NCBI GenBank assembly: GCA_030602785.1
Contig: JAUVZB010000017.1
Location: 1-41,482 of the forward strand
Source of the DNA: Dehalococcoidia bacterium
GTDB lineage: Bacteria; Chloroflexota; Dehalococcoidia; GIF9; AB-539-J10
DNA length: 41,482 bases
Direction: 5' to 3'
Below, piece by piece: positions 28,927 through 38,313 of the stretch; position 1 is the first letter of the stretch, and every line of letters starts with the position of its first letter. Both the position numbers and the translations under genes were made by a program. The notes under the pieces are model-generated. The model saw only the letters and a program-made list of their open reading frames with translations, searched no databases and had not been told where the DNA came from.

Positions 28927-30249
28927 TCAGCTGCCTGCCGTCAGGTCCACCAGGATGAAGCCCGACGGACGGATCACACCGAACGCGGCTCTCATCTCGG
29001 CCAGGATGGCCACCATGTTGCGGATAAAGAAGTCCGCGTGGCTATCCGACACCTGGATGTTCGCTCGCTCGCGGTCCCACACCACCGCCTTCCGCCAGTC
29101 GCCCAGAAGAGCGCTCCCCTCTGCCATCTGCACGTTCTGCACCACCGGGTAGCCCCAGTGCGTTCGCACCCCCTGCCGGATCGGCCCGCCATAGTAATAG
29201 CGCCCGTCCTCATCCTGCAACAGATCGATCGTCTCCCAGTCCGCCGGGTGCATCACCCATGCCGTCGGTATAGTTCGTCCGGTCACCAGCAGAGAGGTGA
29301 TCGCCTTCCTGGTCGTGGTCAACATGTCCGTATCCCATGCCTGGGCCAGTACTCCAGCGGTGTTGAGCAGCCCGGTAAAGTTCTCACCCACGCCGTTCCC
29401 GTTGAGGATCTGGCTCTCAAACTCCTCCGCCAGGTCGTCGCGCAGCTCGGAGTCGATGATGCCCCGAATCTGAGCGACGTCCGACAGCGCGCGCTTCGTC
29501 GCCGGGATCCAGACCGCGATGGTCTTGACCGGTTCGGTCACCTGCAGCCACTCGCTCACACCTTCTGGCTTCTCGCCCGAGACCTCGCCCGTGGCTCCCG
29601 AGTACTCGGTCACGTTGGCCTCTGGCACCGGCTCTGCCTGGGTCACCTGGGTCACCTGGCGCACATAGTGTACCAGGTCGCTCGTGGTCTGCCGGATGGT
29701 CACCAGGGTGCGCAGATTCAGCGGAGCCCGACCGATCGCTTCATAGATCCGCGTATAGTCGATCTCCACGAATGCGCCCGCCGAGGCATCATCGCTCCCG
29801 ACTATCAGCTCCTTCCGGCTCGGGCCCAGACCCAGAAGCGACTTGAACTCGATGGGGGGAGAGTTTAGTCCCCTGGCCCCGTCCGGTACGCGCCCGCCCG
29901 GAGCGACCTGCTTCATCCACGCCTTGAACGCTGGCGCATTCACGAACTGCGCGCCGACCGTTGCGCCCTTGAGCGCACCGGGCGCCCCGAGTGCCGGCTG
30001 GCCGCCGCCGTTCCCGCCCAGCTCCAAGCCTGCGCCCAGGTCCACCAGGGCCTTGCGCAATGCATCATCGCCCTCGGCCGTCTTGATCTTCTCTTTCCAC
30101 TGACCGGCTTCCGTCAGGTAGCCGGCCACCTTCTGCCGCTCCTCGTCGGTGAAGTCGCGCTTCGCTTCTTCCGCTACGTCGCAAAGGGCCCTTCCAGCCA
30201 GCAAAGCCGCCTGCAGTTTCTCTTTCAGTTCCTTGATGGTCATCGTCAT
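28927..30249 (-). CDS. Major capsid protein (HK97 fold)
   Basis: 440 residues, the typical size. The first 100 residues are helical and charged (IKELKEKLQAALLAGRALCDVAEEAKRDF), the delta/scaffold domain that the protease removes. The mature part begins near residue 110-120 after a Gly-rich stretch (GGNGGGQPALG). Sequences such as PLNLRTLVTIRQTTSDLVHYVRQ, ILNGNGVGENFTGLLNT, and DWETIDLLQDEDGRYY are the usual HK97 A/P-domain patterns, and the end has VRTHWGYPVVQN. It forms the icosahedral shell. It overlaps the protease by ATGA. Glycosyltransferases directly follow. Confidence 0.93.
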   Translation of the reverse strand: MTMTIKELKEKLQAALLAGRALCDVAEEAKRDFTDEERQKVAGYLTEAGQWKEKIKTAEGDDALRKALVDLGAGLELGGNGGGQPALGAPGALKGATVGAQFVNAPAFKAWMKQVAPGGRVPDGARGLNSPPIEFKSLLGLGPSRKELIVGSDDASAGAFVEIDYTRIYEAIGRAPLNLRTLVTIRQTTSDLVHYVRQVTQVTQAEPVPEANVTEYSGATGEVSGEKPEGVSEWLQVTEPVKTIAVWIPATKRALSDVAQIRGIIDSELRDDLAEEFESQILNGNGVGENFTGLLNTAGVLAQAWDTDMLTTTRKAITSLLVTGRTIPTAWVMHPADWETIDLLQDEDGRYYYGGPIRQGVRTHWGYPVVQNVQMAEGSALLGDWRKAVVWDRERANIQVSDSHADFFIRNMVAILAEMRAAFGVIRPSGFILVDLTAGS

Positions 30250-31421
30250 GCCCCCTCCTCAGAGGCTAGTATTCCATATTCCACCATATCGAATGCGATT
30301 CGAGTGGCCTCTATAGGCTTCCCTCTCGACTTACCGTCGCCGGCCTCGTCTTCGGTCTCGCCGTTGCCACCACCCAACTCGCCAAATGCCTCCAGATACG
30401 CGCGCAGCATGTCCAGGCCCTTCGCCGTCGCCGCCTTGACTCTGTGGAGAGGTTGCGCGGCTTTAGCGCCAGCCACAAAGATGTAGGCACCCCTGATCCA
30501 CTCTGGCCGTGGCGTGAACACATAGTTGCCGCCATCATCCAGACGATAATTCACTTGGTAAGCCTCGTGCTTCCAGTTGACCAACAGATGGTCGTCGTAG
30601 ACTTCCCTGACCCAGGCCCATTCCCCATAGTCCATGTCTGGTCCTTTGGGATTGAATTCTGTCTCGAAAGCGGTAATGATGCTTTCTATCAATCTGCTCA
30701 AATTCAGCGATTTCTCTGCCTCTGTGGCCGCCTCAAAAGTCCCATCATGAGATCGGCAATGCGTGCGCGCTTGCGCTGCCGTCCAGTTATCTTTCGGATA
30801 CCGATAGGCTTGCTCCGTCATCGTCGTCTCGTCCGTCAGCCTTCCCATGATAACACCATAGGTCTTGCCATCATGTTCTCGGCTAACGCGCCGAAAACTG
30901 TCCGACTGAAAGTCCCCAGGATCGCGCAGCCGGCAGGCATGCTCGTTCGGATACGGCTTCCTGCCCTTGATGTCCACCGTTCGCGTGTCGATGCCTGCCC
31001 CGCGCTGCACCGGTGCCACTCCCCATACGTCGAGTTTCCGCAGAAACTGCACCTCCTGATCCTCGAACTGGCCTCGGGCGCTGTCCTCGATGTTGAAGGT
31101 ATACGACCACTCCTGGAGCGGTCCGAGCGCCTTGACGACTTTATAATGCTCCAGACCGCCCTCAGTATCCAGGAAGAAGGCCCCTTCTATGATGGCTTTG
31201 TCGTCCTCCTCGCGGATGATGCCCTTGCCCACGGGCAGGACGCCATAGTTGTGGTTCCAGGCCTCGATGAGCGTCTCCTGCCCATCCTGGAACGCGCCCG
31301 GCTCGGTCACGTCCCGGTCATGATCGATGACGTTTAGGGTGGCAAACTCGGCCCGGAATGCGCCCGTCTTGTCCGCATCGGCCTTGAACTCTACTCGCGC
31401 ACGATAGGTTTTACGCTCCAT
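30246..31421 (-). CDS. Prohead protease (HK97 family) with C-terminal extension
   Basis: 391 residues, about twice the usual length. Residues about 10-150 form the protease: NVIDHDRDVTEPGAF, EAWNHNYG with H57 and EWSYTFNI with S106 are the catalytic His and Ser. Residues about 155-235 (EHACRLRDPGDFQSDSFRRVSREHDGKTYGVIMGRL and ARTHCRSHDGTFE) form an extra domain known in many phage head proteins. Residues about 260-320 (YGEWAWVREVYDDHLLVNWKHEAYQVNYRLDDGGNYVF) form a beta barrel-like unit. It matures the capsid by cutting the scaffold. Confidence 0.88.
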   Translation of the reverse strand: MERKTYRARVEFKADADKTGAFRAEFATLNVIDHDRDVTEPGAFQDGQETLIEAWNHNYGVLPVGKGIIREEDDKAIIEGAFFLDTEGGLEHYKVVKALGPLQEWSYTFNIEDSARGQFEDQEVQFLRKLDVWGVAPVQRGAGIDTRTVDIKGRKPYPNEHACRLRDPGDFQSDSFRRVSREHDGKTYGVIMGRLTDETTMTEQAYRYPKDNWTAAQARTHCRSHDGTFEAATEAEKSLNLSRLIESIITAFETEFNPKGPDMDYGEWAWVREVYDDHLLVNWKHEAYQVNYRLDDGGNYVFTPRPEWIRGAYIFVAGAKAAQPLHRVKAATAKGLDMLRAYLEAFGELGGGNGETEDEAGDGKSRGKPIEATRIAFDMVEYGILASEEGA

Positions 31422-31433
31422 CTCTCACCTCCC

Positions 31434-33017
31434 CTAACCGGATGTCGCCCTTGTGACATCCATAGCGATATTGCATCTGCTCTCCGTTCGGGTAGAGATA
31501 ACACCACTTATCAACACCTGTACATCGTAGTGCAGGTTCGCCCGCCGCAATTTCGCTGTCTCCACGGCCTTTAGTACGATGGTGATGTTCCCAAGAGCCT
31601 CATCATCGACCGTGAGCGAGCCATTGCCAGCAGTGCCGTCAGCACCATTCAGACGCTTCAGACCTTCTCCTTCAGTGATCTGTATGATCGCTGCTGTGTC
31701 AATATCGCTCTTGTCGCGCTTGACCGTGAACCAGAGATGCGTCCTGCTGGCGAGACTCCCCAAACCAGTGAGACTCACAGACAGATCGTCGCCGCGATGG
31801 ATCGCGATGCGGCTGCCCTCTAGCACCGCCTGAATCTCAGCCGCTGTTTGCGTCAGCGTTCTGGTGACATTGCTCCACATACTGGCGATGAGGTTGCCAA
31901 TGATGCTACCCGCCGTTCCCGCCCCATAAGCCCCCGGCAGAGCGGAAGCCCACGGATCTCCAGCCGCCTGTGCATCTGTCAGCGCTTTCCCGGTGGACCC
32001 GGCAGCTTGATGGTCAGCCGTCGCCTCATTCCAAACCTGGTCCACGACGCCAGACACATCGATCGTAGCCACCGCCTCCGAGATAGCTTCTGTGCTATCG
32101 GCAGCAGGCGTGAAGGTGCCCCCGATATCTGACGGCGTACTGGCCGACTTGTTGAGTAGAGCCTTGAAGAAACCAAGGATCGTGTTGACGCCAGCCCCCG
32201 TAATCGCTCCGATCCGGTTCAGAATCGTCGTCTGATTCGCTGCTGTCGCTAGGGCACTCACATCCGCCTTATACTGATCCGGGGCATCGAGGTCCGTTTG
32301 TGCCACAGCAAGGGCCGCCGCCGTCGCCAACCCACTGACATCGGCTTTGTACTGATCTGGGTTATTGAGATCCGCTTGTGCCGTGTCCAATTTGCCATCG
32401 TGAGTTGCAAGTGCCGCCGCTGTAGCTACCGCGTCAAGTAGGAGATCAAGCCTACCATCGTTGATCCAGTCCGTCAGGATCGCGGCGCGCGCTGCCGTGA
32501 GTCTCATTGCCGCCGTGTTCAAGGCATCAAGGTCAAGCTCACCACCATCACTGATCGGCAGCCCGCCCGCTGCATCCGCTGCCGCATCGGGAAGCGCCGT
32601 TCCACCAAGCCCGCGCGTTGCAGAATGCGCTGAATCAATCAACGCGTTGTTGAGGCCAGCGGCCCGAAAGCCGATGATCGGTCCACGCCAAGGGAGAACG
32701 CCTGTGCAGAAGCCGGTGAACCAGCCAAACCCCTCAGTGTCGTTGTCGATGGTCCCGCCAGAGCTTGGTATCTCTATCGTGTACATGCCATCGCCCTGAT
32801 GTGCCCAGTCGTGGACGCCGCTCGTCGTTGGCGTGACGGCTATCTGAGTGAAGGCTCCCGCCGTGGTGACAAAGTTCCACACCAGGTCCATGCCCGCCTG
32901 GTTATAGACGATACCAGTCTCCCTGCTCTTGAAATCGGTATCGTCAATCAGGGGGAGTATGTTGACTGGCACCTCACCCAGCGCTACGTTCACGTCCATC
33001 CAAAGGCTAGGCATCAT
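31434..33017 (-). CDS. Structural protein, fibre- or decoration-like, with repeats
   Basis: 527 residues, Ala-rich. N-terminal 110 residues are a beta domain (VPVNILPLIDDTDFKSRETGIVYNQAGMDLVWNFV..FTQIAVTPT) of the kind seen at the head of fibre proteins. The middle has repeats (NNPDQYKADVSGLATAAAL and DAPDQYKADVSALATAANQ about 30 residues apart), pointing to a coiled or trimeric shaft. The C-terminus (about 400-527) is a beta domain (IAIHRGDDLSVSLTGLGSLASRTHLWFTVKRDKSDIDTAAIIQIT), like baseplate wedge and BppU-type domains. Its place between portal and protease is unusual and suggests a head decoration or head fibre. Confidence 0.7.
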   Translation of the reverse strand: MMPSLWMDVNVALGEVPVNILPLIDDTDFKSRETGIVYNQAGMDLVWNFVTTAGAFTQIAVTPTTSGVHDWAHQGDGMYTIEIPSSGGTIDNDTEGFGWFTGFCTGVLPWRGPIIGFRAAGLNNALIDSAHSATRGLGGTALPDAAADAAGGLPISDGGELDLDALNTAAMRLTAARAAILTDWINDGRLDLLLDAVATAAALATHDGKLDTAQADLNNPDQYKADVSGLATAAALAVAQTDLDAPDQYKADVSALATAANQTTILNRIGAITGAGVNTILGFFKALLNKSASTPSDIGGTFTPAADSTEAISEAVATIDVSGVVDQVWNEATADHQAAGSTGKALTDAQAAGDPWASALPGAYGAGTAGSIIGNLIASMWSNVTRTLTQTAAEIQAVLEGSRIAIHRGDDLSVSLTGLGSLASRTHLWFTVKRDKSDIDTAAIIQITEGEGLKRLNGADGTAGNGSLTVDDEALGNITIVLKAVETAKLRRANLHYDVQVLISGVISTRTESRCNIAMDVTRATSG

Positions 33018-33023
33018 TCACCT

Positions 33024-34184
33024 TCACTGTTGCTGCGCGTAGGAATACCAGGGATTGCCCTCTACTGGTGGAGGCTCTTCTTCTTCGATTCCCCAGTCCA
33101 ATAAGTCGTCGCGCCCGCTCTCATACGTAGCCTTGGCCCAGGCTGCAGTCCTAGCTACGTCAACAGAAATGCGGATTTCATCAAGGATGCCGTCATAGTA
33201 TTGATGATAGGCAGAGACCGCACCTTGAAAATAGCGACACCCGATGCTTAGAAGGTCTGAGGTCGTAGACCATTCGGTGCTTAGGTCAACATCGTCTGCC
33301 TCTTCTTCTCCGTCAACGTATAGATAGACCTTACCTCCACCAACCACCGCTACGACATGATGTGGGTTCGAATCTGGAAACGCGGCACTGGACGAAGTGT
33401 GTATGGTTCCCGAAGCATCACCAAAGGTCACCACTATCTTATTCAGAGTGGAGTGCGCGAGACGCCACAAATCTCGACCTGGAAGACCCTGATCGATTCC
33501 CATCATGGTTCGATGGGTGTCGGGGCTGTCAGACTTGATCCAGGCTTCTAGGGTCCAGCTATCGCCAGTCCCGAATAAGAAATCCGTCTGCGGAACGAGG
33601 AGCCAGTCTTCTTCACCTGCTTGATCGAAATCCTGAGCCTCACCTATCTGTCCGCTAAGGGTCAGTGGTGGTTTGTTAGCGGCGTTCTTGGTCCCATCGT
33701 TGTTGTTCTCGGTGCTATCTCTGACAAGCGAGGTCGTTGCATCCCGCATGTGGAGGACCATCTTGAAATACTCGTTGACCCCGTCCTCATCCCAAACATG
33801 ATGAGTGGCAGCACTGCCATCTGCACAGTCGCCGACATAGGCATCATTGTCGGCGTGATCCACGTCGTAGTAGAGATAAAGGTCTGTGTCAGCATCACTG
33901 GCTATGGCCGGGACCTTGACCCAAAGCCAAGCCTCCTCACCAGCGTCATTCCATTTCTCTATCTCAACATAACACTCCGTCTCACCGTCCGAGGTGGTGA
34001 CCGCGATCTTTTTCCTGTTGTCGTTGCTAATGAGTTCGTCAAAAATAAAGGAGATGTCGTCGGGTCCTCGTCCTGAGGACGCGCTGAGATACAGCAGGAT
34101 GGGAAAATTCGCCAACCCTGCCGTGATGTCACCCTGGTCGATGGTGAGCTTCACCCTCTGATCCCAACCAGAAAGCCAAGCCAT
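33024..34184 (-). CDS. DUF2341-LamG (concanavalin-like) structural protein
   Basis: 386 residues. Residues about 4-125 form a DUF2341 domain (WDQRVKLTIDQGDITAGLANFPILLYL, AWLWVKVPAI, TDLYLYYD). Residues about 140-355 form a LamG jelly roll (MVLHMRDATTSLVRDSTENNNDGT, SWTLEAWIKS, HHVVAVVGGGKVYLYVDGEE, YDGILDEIRIS). Both occur in surface proteins that bind carbohydrates. No signal peptide is present, so it likely is part of the virion. With the preceding gene it forms an insertion between portal and protease. It may decorate the head and bind sugars, such as host surface or the phage's own glycans. Confidence 0.85.
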   Translation of the reverse strand: MAWLSGWDQRVKLTIDQGDITAGLANFPILLYLSASSGRGPDDISFIFDELISNDNRKKIAVTTSDGETECYVEIEKWNDAGEEAWLWVKVPAIASDADTDLYLYYDVDHADNDAYVGDCADGSAATHHVWDEDGVNEYFKMVLHMRDATTSLVRDSTENNNDGTKNAANKPPLTLSGQIGEAQDFDQAGEEDWLLVPQTDFLFGTGDSWTLEAWIKSDSPDTHRTMMGIDQGLPGRDLWRLAHSTLNKIVVTFGDASGTIHTSSSAAFPDSNPHHVVAVVGGGKVYLYVDGEEEADDVDLSTEWSTTSDLLSIGCRYFQGAVSAYHQYYDGILDEIRISVDVARTAAWAKATYESGRDDLLDWGIEEEEPPPVEGNPWYSYAQQQ

Positions 34185-34187
34185 CGA

Positions 34188-36113
34188 CTACCTCCCAAAG
34201 CTCACTGAGCACTGGCAATTCGCCACCTGTTCCGCTCCGCCACTCGGATCCCCCGGCCAGCGCATTCCATTCGGAAACAGCTCGCCGATGGCCACCGTCG
34301 TTCCGTCCAGGGCAGCGTGGTCCTCGCGTGGATTCCCCGAATTCACCTGCCAGGTCTTGCTCTTGAGCCCGCCCTGCTTGGCGGCCTCCTGCGACCCAAA
34401 GTTGGCCGCCGTGGTGACTTTGCTGCGGGCGATCTCCACCGCCCGGACGCCCAGGGCCAGCTCGAACAGATGCTGTATCGCGCTGCGAGGCTCCTCCTCG
34501 GTCAGCGCATTGGCCACTCCATCGCGCGTCGTTGCATTGATCTCCTCCGCCGCGATTCGGGCATTCTCGGCCAGCCAGGGCAGCATCAGATCCTCGTCCA
34601 TTTCGGTCTCGAGGTCCGCCGCCAGCCTCTGTGCCCAGGCTCCCGCTGTCAACACATTCAATCGTAGAAGATCGGCCCCTAGCTCGCCGTTCCACCGGTC
34701 CGCATCGTGCCAGATCTCCCCGATGAATTGCTTGGCTTTTATCCTGCTGACGATCGCCGCGCCCTGTCGACGAAAGTGCCCCGATAGCACCTCCAGCCAT
34801 TTCGCCTCGTGCCGTTCCCGCAGCGGCAGATAGGCGGTATCCACGGGGCCCGGCGCCGCCTTGGCCACATGCGCGTGGCCTATCGCCTTCGGCGCCGTAT
34901 CCCGTGGCGAACCCTGCTCTCCAACCAGCATATTGAGCGGCGTCCCCAACTCGGCTGCATCGCCCCCCATGCTCGGCAGGTTCATCCGCGCGCGTCCTTC
35001 GTCGGGCGTCATCCAGGGCCGCCCGACTGCACTCTGCAGCGCCTTGGTCTGTTCGTCGAATGATCCCTGAAGCTTCTCCTGGATGTTGAACTCCACGTAG
35101 ACGCCCTGCGTATCCGCAAACTCGGGCAGCAGCTGCAACTCGATATCCTGCTCGATCATTGCCAGCCAGGGGCCCAAGCTGTCCTGATACAGATTCTTGT
35201 GCTGTTCCCGGATGTTGGAGAACGTCGCGTGCTCGAGTATCCCCACCATGGGCAGGGGAATGTGATAGGCCCGCGCGCACTCCTCCCTGGTCAACCTCCG
35301 CCCCTGAAGGTACTCGCTCTCCTGTGCGTTGAAGGTCGTCTGCCGCCAGGTCATTCCCTCCTCGAGGATGGCCGTCTTGCCGCTGTTATCTGCCCCACTG
35401 TAGAGGGCCTCGAACTCCGCCTTGAACCGCTCCCGCGCTGTCTGAGACCACGCCGGCGAATCCACCGGCCGCTCGATGATGCCCCCCATCCTGGCTGCAT
35501 TGGCCCAGAACGATTCCCGATAGTCCCCGGCCGCATGTTCCTCGGCCAGCACCCGCCTCAGGGTCTCCAATGGCGACAATCCCGAGATGGCGCTTTCGGC
35601 ATTGTAGCCCCGAAAGTGCACCATCCCCTCCGGCGCCACCTTGAGCAACCTGCCCCCGATGGTCACTTCGTATCGCCTGGGCATGAGTCCGCCCTTGGTG
35701 ATCACGTATGGCGCCGGCACTCGCAGCAGACCCATCGGACCGTTCGCTGGCTTTACCTTGAGCCAGAAGGCATTGAAATAGACCCCCAGATCCCCCATCA
35801 GTGCCTGGATCAGATGATACCGCGTCACCTTGAACGATGGGGGGAGCGGCCGCCCTAGCAATTGGGCCAGTGGGTGTTCCCGGAGCCGCTTGCGGTCCGT
35901 CTCGCTCACCCGCCGGAATACGTGCAGCCCCAATTGGGCAATGTTCCGGGCCAGGAAATCCACGCAGGTCCTGACGTTTGGCTGCGTCCGGTAAAGCGTG
36001 GCGTAGTCATAGTAGTGCGTGTCGTAGAGACGAAGCCGCCCATATCGGACCGACGGCATCCATCCCGTCTCGAGATCTGCCAGCGCCCCCAGGCTCTGCA
36101 CCACTGCCGGCAT
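34188..36113 (-). CDS. Portal protein fused to MuF-like head morphogenesis domain
   Basis: 641 residues. Residues about 1-400 are the HK97-type portal: TQPNVRTCVDFLARNIAQLGLHVF, HPLAQLLGRPLP, VHFRGYNAESAISGLSPLETLRRVL, YHIPLPMVGILEHATFSNIREQ, and a Gln-rich end. After a linker (about 405-440) comes a MuF/SPP1 gp7-like domain: helical part (RIKAKQFIGEIWHDADRWNGELGADLLRLNV), and the final K-T-W..NPREDHAALDG (594-604) with NCQC (632-635). In many phages these two are separate genes. The portal drives DNA entry; the MuF unit works in head assembly or is ejected. Confidence 0.9.
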   Translation of the reverse strand: MPAVVQSLGALADLETGWMPSVRYGRLRLYDTHYYDYATLYRTQPNVRTCVDFLARNIAQLGLHVFRRVSETDRKRLREHPLAQLLGRPLPPSFKVTRYHLIQALMGDLGVYFNAFWLKVKPANGPMGLLRVPAPYVITKGGLMPRRYEVTIGGRLLKVAPEGMVHFRGYNAESAISGLSPLETLRRVLAEEHAAGDYRESFWANAARMGGIIERPVDSPAWSQTARERFKAEFEALYSGADNSGKTAILEEGMTWRQTTFNAQESEYLQGRRLTREECARAYHIPLPMVGILEHATFSNIREQHKNLYQDSLGPWLAMIEQDIELQLLPEFADTQGVYVEFNIQEKLQGSFDEQTKALQSAVGRPWMTPDEGRARMNLPSMGGDAAELGTPLNMLVGEQGSPRDTAPKAIGHAHVAKAAPGPVDTAYLPLRERHEAKWLEVLSGHFRRQGAAIVSRIKAKQFIGEIWHDADRWNGELGADLLRLNVLTAGAWAQRLAADLETEMDEDLMLPWLAENARIAAEEINATTRDGVANALTEEEPRSAIQHLFELALGVRAVEIARSKVTTAANFGSQEAAKQGGLKSKTWQVNSGNPREDHAALDGTTVAIGELFPNGMRWPGDPSGGAEQVANCQCSVSFGR

Positions 36114-36343
36114 CAGACTAGCACCTGCACGAAATCGACGTTATCGCTCCAGATCACTACCTCGCCATCCATCGGGACCACCTCGCCACGCGCTTTGAGC
36201 AACTGTGCCTTCCGCAGCACCAGATACCCTCTGCGGCGCCGCCACAGCAGCCCACGAAAGGACGTGCCCGTCTTCGTGCTCACGATCACCCGCCGCAGAA
36301 CTGGGTAGCGATCAAGGAACCCCATCAGGAATCCCTTCCCCAA
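36113..36343 (-). CDS. Small conserved phage protein between terminase and portal
   Basis: 76 residues or a few less (internal ATG near 36322). RYPVLRRVIVSTKTGTSFRGLLWRRRRGYLVLRKAQLLKARGEVVPMDGEVVIWSDNVDFVQVL matches a small family often found at this place in HK97-like phages, with a beta-barrel-like layout. No function is known to me. It shares one base with the start of the portal gene, so they are coupled. Confidence 0.75.
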   Translation of the reverse strand: MGKGFLMGFLDRYPVLRRVIVSTKTGTSFRGLLWRRRRGYLVLRKAQLLKARGEVVPMDGEVVIWSDNVDFVQVLV

Positions 36344-36639
36344 ACATATGATTTAACCTTCATCCATTGAACATTGGTGCACCGTGACAATCAACTAGAC
36401 GTAACTCGTGTCGTCGCTTGCAGTGTGTTGCTACCCTTTCATCGCCAGAATGGCGATCGCTCCAAAACGCCTCCCAGTGCCTTTCTCCGCATTCACAAGA
36501 CAGATGTTCACGACGGATACACCCTCATAGACTGCAGCCAAAGGCAATCCCAGAAAATAAGACAACCTGTGATACCTTCACTACCGCTATTCGTCGCCCG
36601 AGCCCCCTTTTCACTAGGAGGACCTCTCGCCGTGACGAT
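36344..36639. other. Gene-free spacer between terminase and portal genes
   Basis: A 296-base stretch without a convincing gene on either strand. A plus-strand frame (36374-36643) spans it but has no ribosome site and reads unlike a protein. On the minus strand I find no promoter close to consensus. A small palindrome (TCGCCA-GAA-TGGCGA, 36439-36453) is the only structure seen. It could hold a packaging (pac/cos) or regulatory element, or the remains of a lost gene. Confidence 0.5.
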
Positions 36640-38313
36640 CTAGACCACCTCCAGCCCCCGATCCTCATAGATGCTCCGCTTCGCCGGCCCGTGCCGTATG
36701 GACCGATCCAGCGCCATCACCAGCGCCACCACGCCATCGACCTTCCCCTGGCTCGTTGCTTTGTCGATCTTCAGGTTCGCCGCCGGATCCATCCTGACCG
36801 CGACATTGTCCACCATGAACCTCAGCACCGGATTGCCCCCGTGGTGCAGCTTCTTCTCGAGCAGCCGCCGCTCGAACTCTCGCATCGGCACGGCCATGGA
36901 ATAGAACCCCTGCCCCATGCCGAACACGGTCAGCCCCTCATCCGTCAGCTCCTGAGAGAGCTGGTAGCCCTGGAACAGCCGGTCCACGTTCAGGTCTCGC
37001 AGATTGAATTGCGCCGCATCCTCCAGCACGCAGTGCCTCACAAAGCCATAATCCACGGCGTCCCCGGGCGTCACTTGCAAGAACCCCTCCTTGGCCCAGG
37101 CCCGGTATTGATCGCCGTACTTGTTGAGGGGATCGCCCAACTGCGCCCCTGGACACCAGAACCGCGCCAGTATGTCCACCTCATCCGGGTCCTCCGCTCT
37201 CGGGAAGACCATCACCCACGCGGTGATGTCGCTGACGCTCGATAGGTCCAGGCCCCCATAGCACTCACGCCCTTTCAGATCCTCCTCGATCACAGGATCG
37301 CCCGCGTTCTCGTCCCATAGGTCTAGGTCTATCCACCGGTCCGTCTGCTGCGTCCACTCGTTCAGATGTAGCCGCCTGAACGCATTCTGGGCCGCCGGCA
37401 GCCTCTTTGCCTTTTGCGCTGTGCGTCGCAGACTATCCAGCTTCACGCTCACTCCTAGATTGGGGTTGGCTTTAACCCAGGCCGCCTCGTCCAGCCAGTC
37501 GTCCTCCTGGTCCAGACAGGCGATATAGGCGAACCAGGTATCGTCCTCGATGGTCCCCTCCAGGATCTGCCGCGCATATTCGTGATGCTCGTAGCAAATG
37601 CTGGTCTGGTCGCTGCCCGCCGTGGTGATCTCACATATCAGCGGTTGCCTCCGCGCGCCTGTGGCCGTCTCCAGCACGTCCACCACTCGCCGATTGCGAT
37701 GCGCGTGCAACTCATCGATGATGGCGCCATGCACGTTGAGCCCGTCCATCGTGTTCGCATCCGCGCCCAGCGGCTCATACTTGCTCGCCGTCGCCAGAAT
37801 GTGCAGGTTATCCTTGACCACGCCCACCATGCGACTCAGAGCCCTCGAGCTTCTCACCATCCGCACTGCTTCGCCATGAGAGAGGCGCGCCTGCTCCCTC
37901 TTCGTCGCGGCTGAATAGACCTCGGCCCCCGGCTCGCCATCTGCTACCAGCAGATAGAGCCCCAGCCCCGCCCCCCACGTCGTCTTGCCGTTCTTGCGCG
38001 CCACCTCGATGTATGCTGTCCTGAACCGCCTCAACCCATCGGCCCGCTTCCAACCGAAGATCATCCACAGGAGCCACTGCTCCCAGGGCTCCAATAGGAA
38101 TGGCTGGCCGGCCCATTCCCCCTTGCTGTGTTTCAGAAAGCCGAAAAAATCGATCGCGTGCTGTGCAGCCTGTCGATCCCAGTGCAATCCTCGTTGTGGC
38201 CCCTCCACGAGATCTCGCACGTGGCGCTCCACCGCCAGCCTGACCAGTCGCCCTGCTGGTATCGAGCCATCCTCGACTCCGCGCATGTATGCAACCGCAG
38301 GGTGCTTACTCAT
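36640..38313 (-). CDS. terL: Terminase large subunit
   Basis: 557 residues. ATPase: the Walker A variant VARKNGKT (104-111), Walker B GAIIDELHAH (196-205, D200/E201), and motif III TTAGS (230-234). The nuclease domain starts near residue 340 with GLDLSSVSDITAWVMV, whose Asp residues bind metal, and contains DYGFVRHCVLEDAAQFN. This is the HK97-like (terminase_1) type with an intact motor and nuclease. It overlaps TerS by ATGA. It packages DNA into the prohead through the portal. Confidence 0.93.
   Translation of the reverse strand: MSKHPAVAYMRGVEDGSIPAGRLVRLAVERHVRDLVEGPQRGLHWDRQAAQHAIDFFGFLKHSKGEWAGQPFLLEPWEQWLLWMIFGWKRADGLRRFRTAYIEVARKNGKTTWGAGLGLYLLVADGEPGAEVYSAATKREQARLSHGEAVRMVRSSRALSRMVGVVKDNLHILATASKYEPLGADANTMDGLNVHGAIIDELHAHRNRRVVDVLETATGARRQPLICEITTAGSDQTSICYEHHEYARQILEGTIEDDTWFAYIACLDQEDDWLDEAAWVKANPNLGVSVKLDSLRRTAQKAKRLPAAQNAFRRLHLNEWTQQTDRWIDLDLWDENAGDPVIEEDLKGRECYGGLDLSSVSDITAWVMVFPRAEDPDEVDILARFWCPGAQLGDPLNKYGDQYRAWAKEGFLQVTPGDAVDYGFVRHCVLEDAAQFNLRDLNVDRLFQGYQLSQELTDEGLTVFGMGQGFYSMAVPMREFERRLLEKKLHHGGNPVLRFMVDNVAVRMDPAANLKIDKATSQGKVDGVVALVMALDRSIRHGPAKRSIYEDRGLEVV

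Noticed and set aside
34129-35280. Minus-strand ORF of 383 codons inside the portal gene
   Set aside because: Second-frame shadow of the portal-MuF gene, Arg/Gly-rich, whereas the portal frame carries family motifs.
36374-36643. Plus-strand ORF in the gap between terminase and portal genes
   Set aside because: It fits the gap but has no ribosome site, unusual composition and would be the only plus-strand gene.
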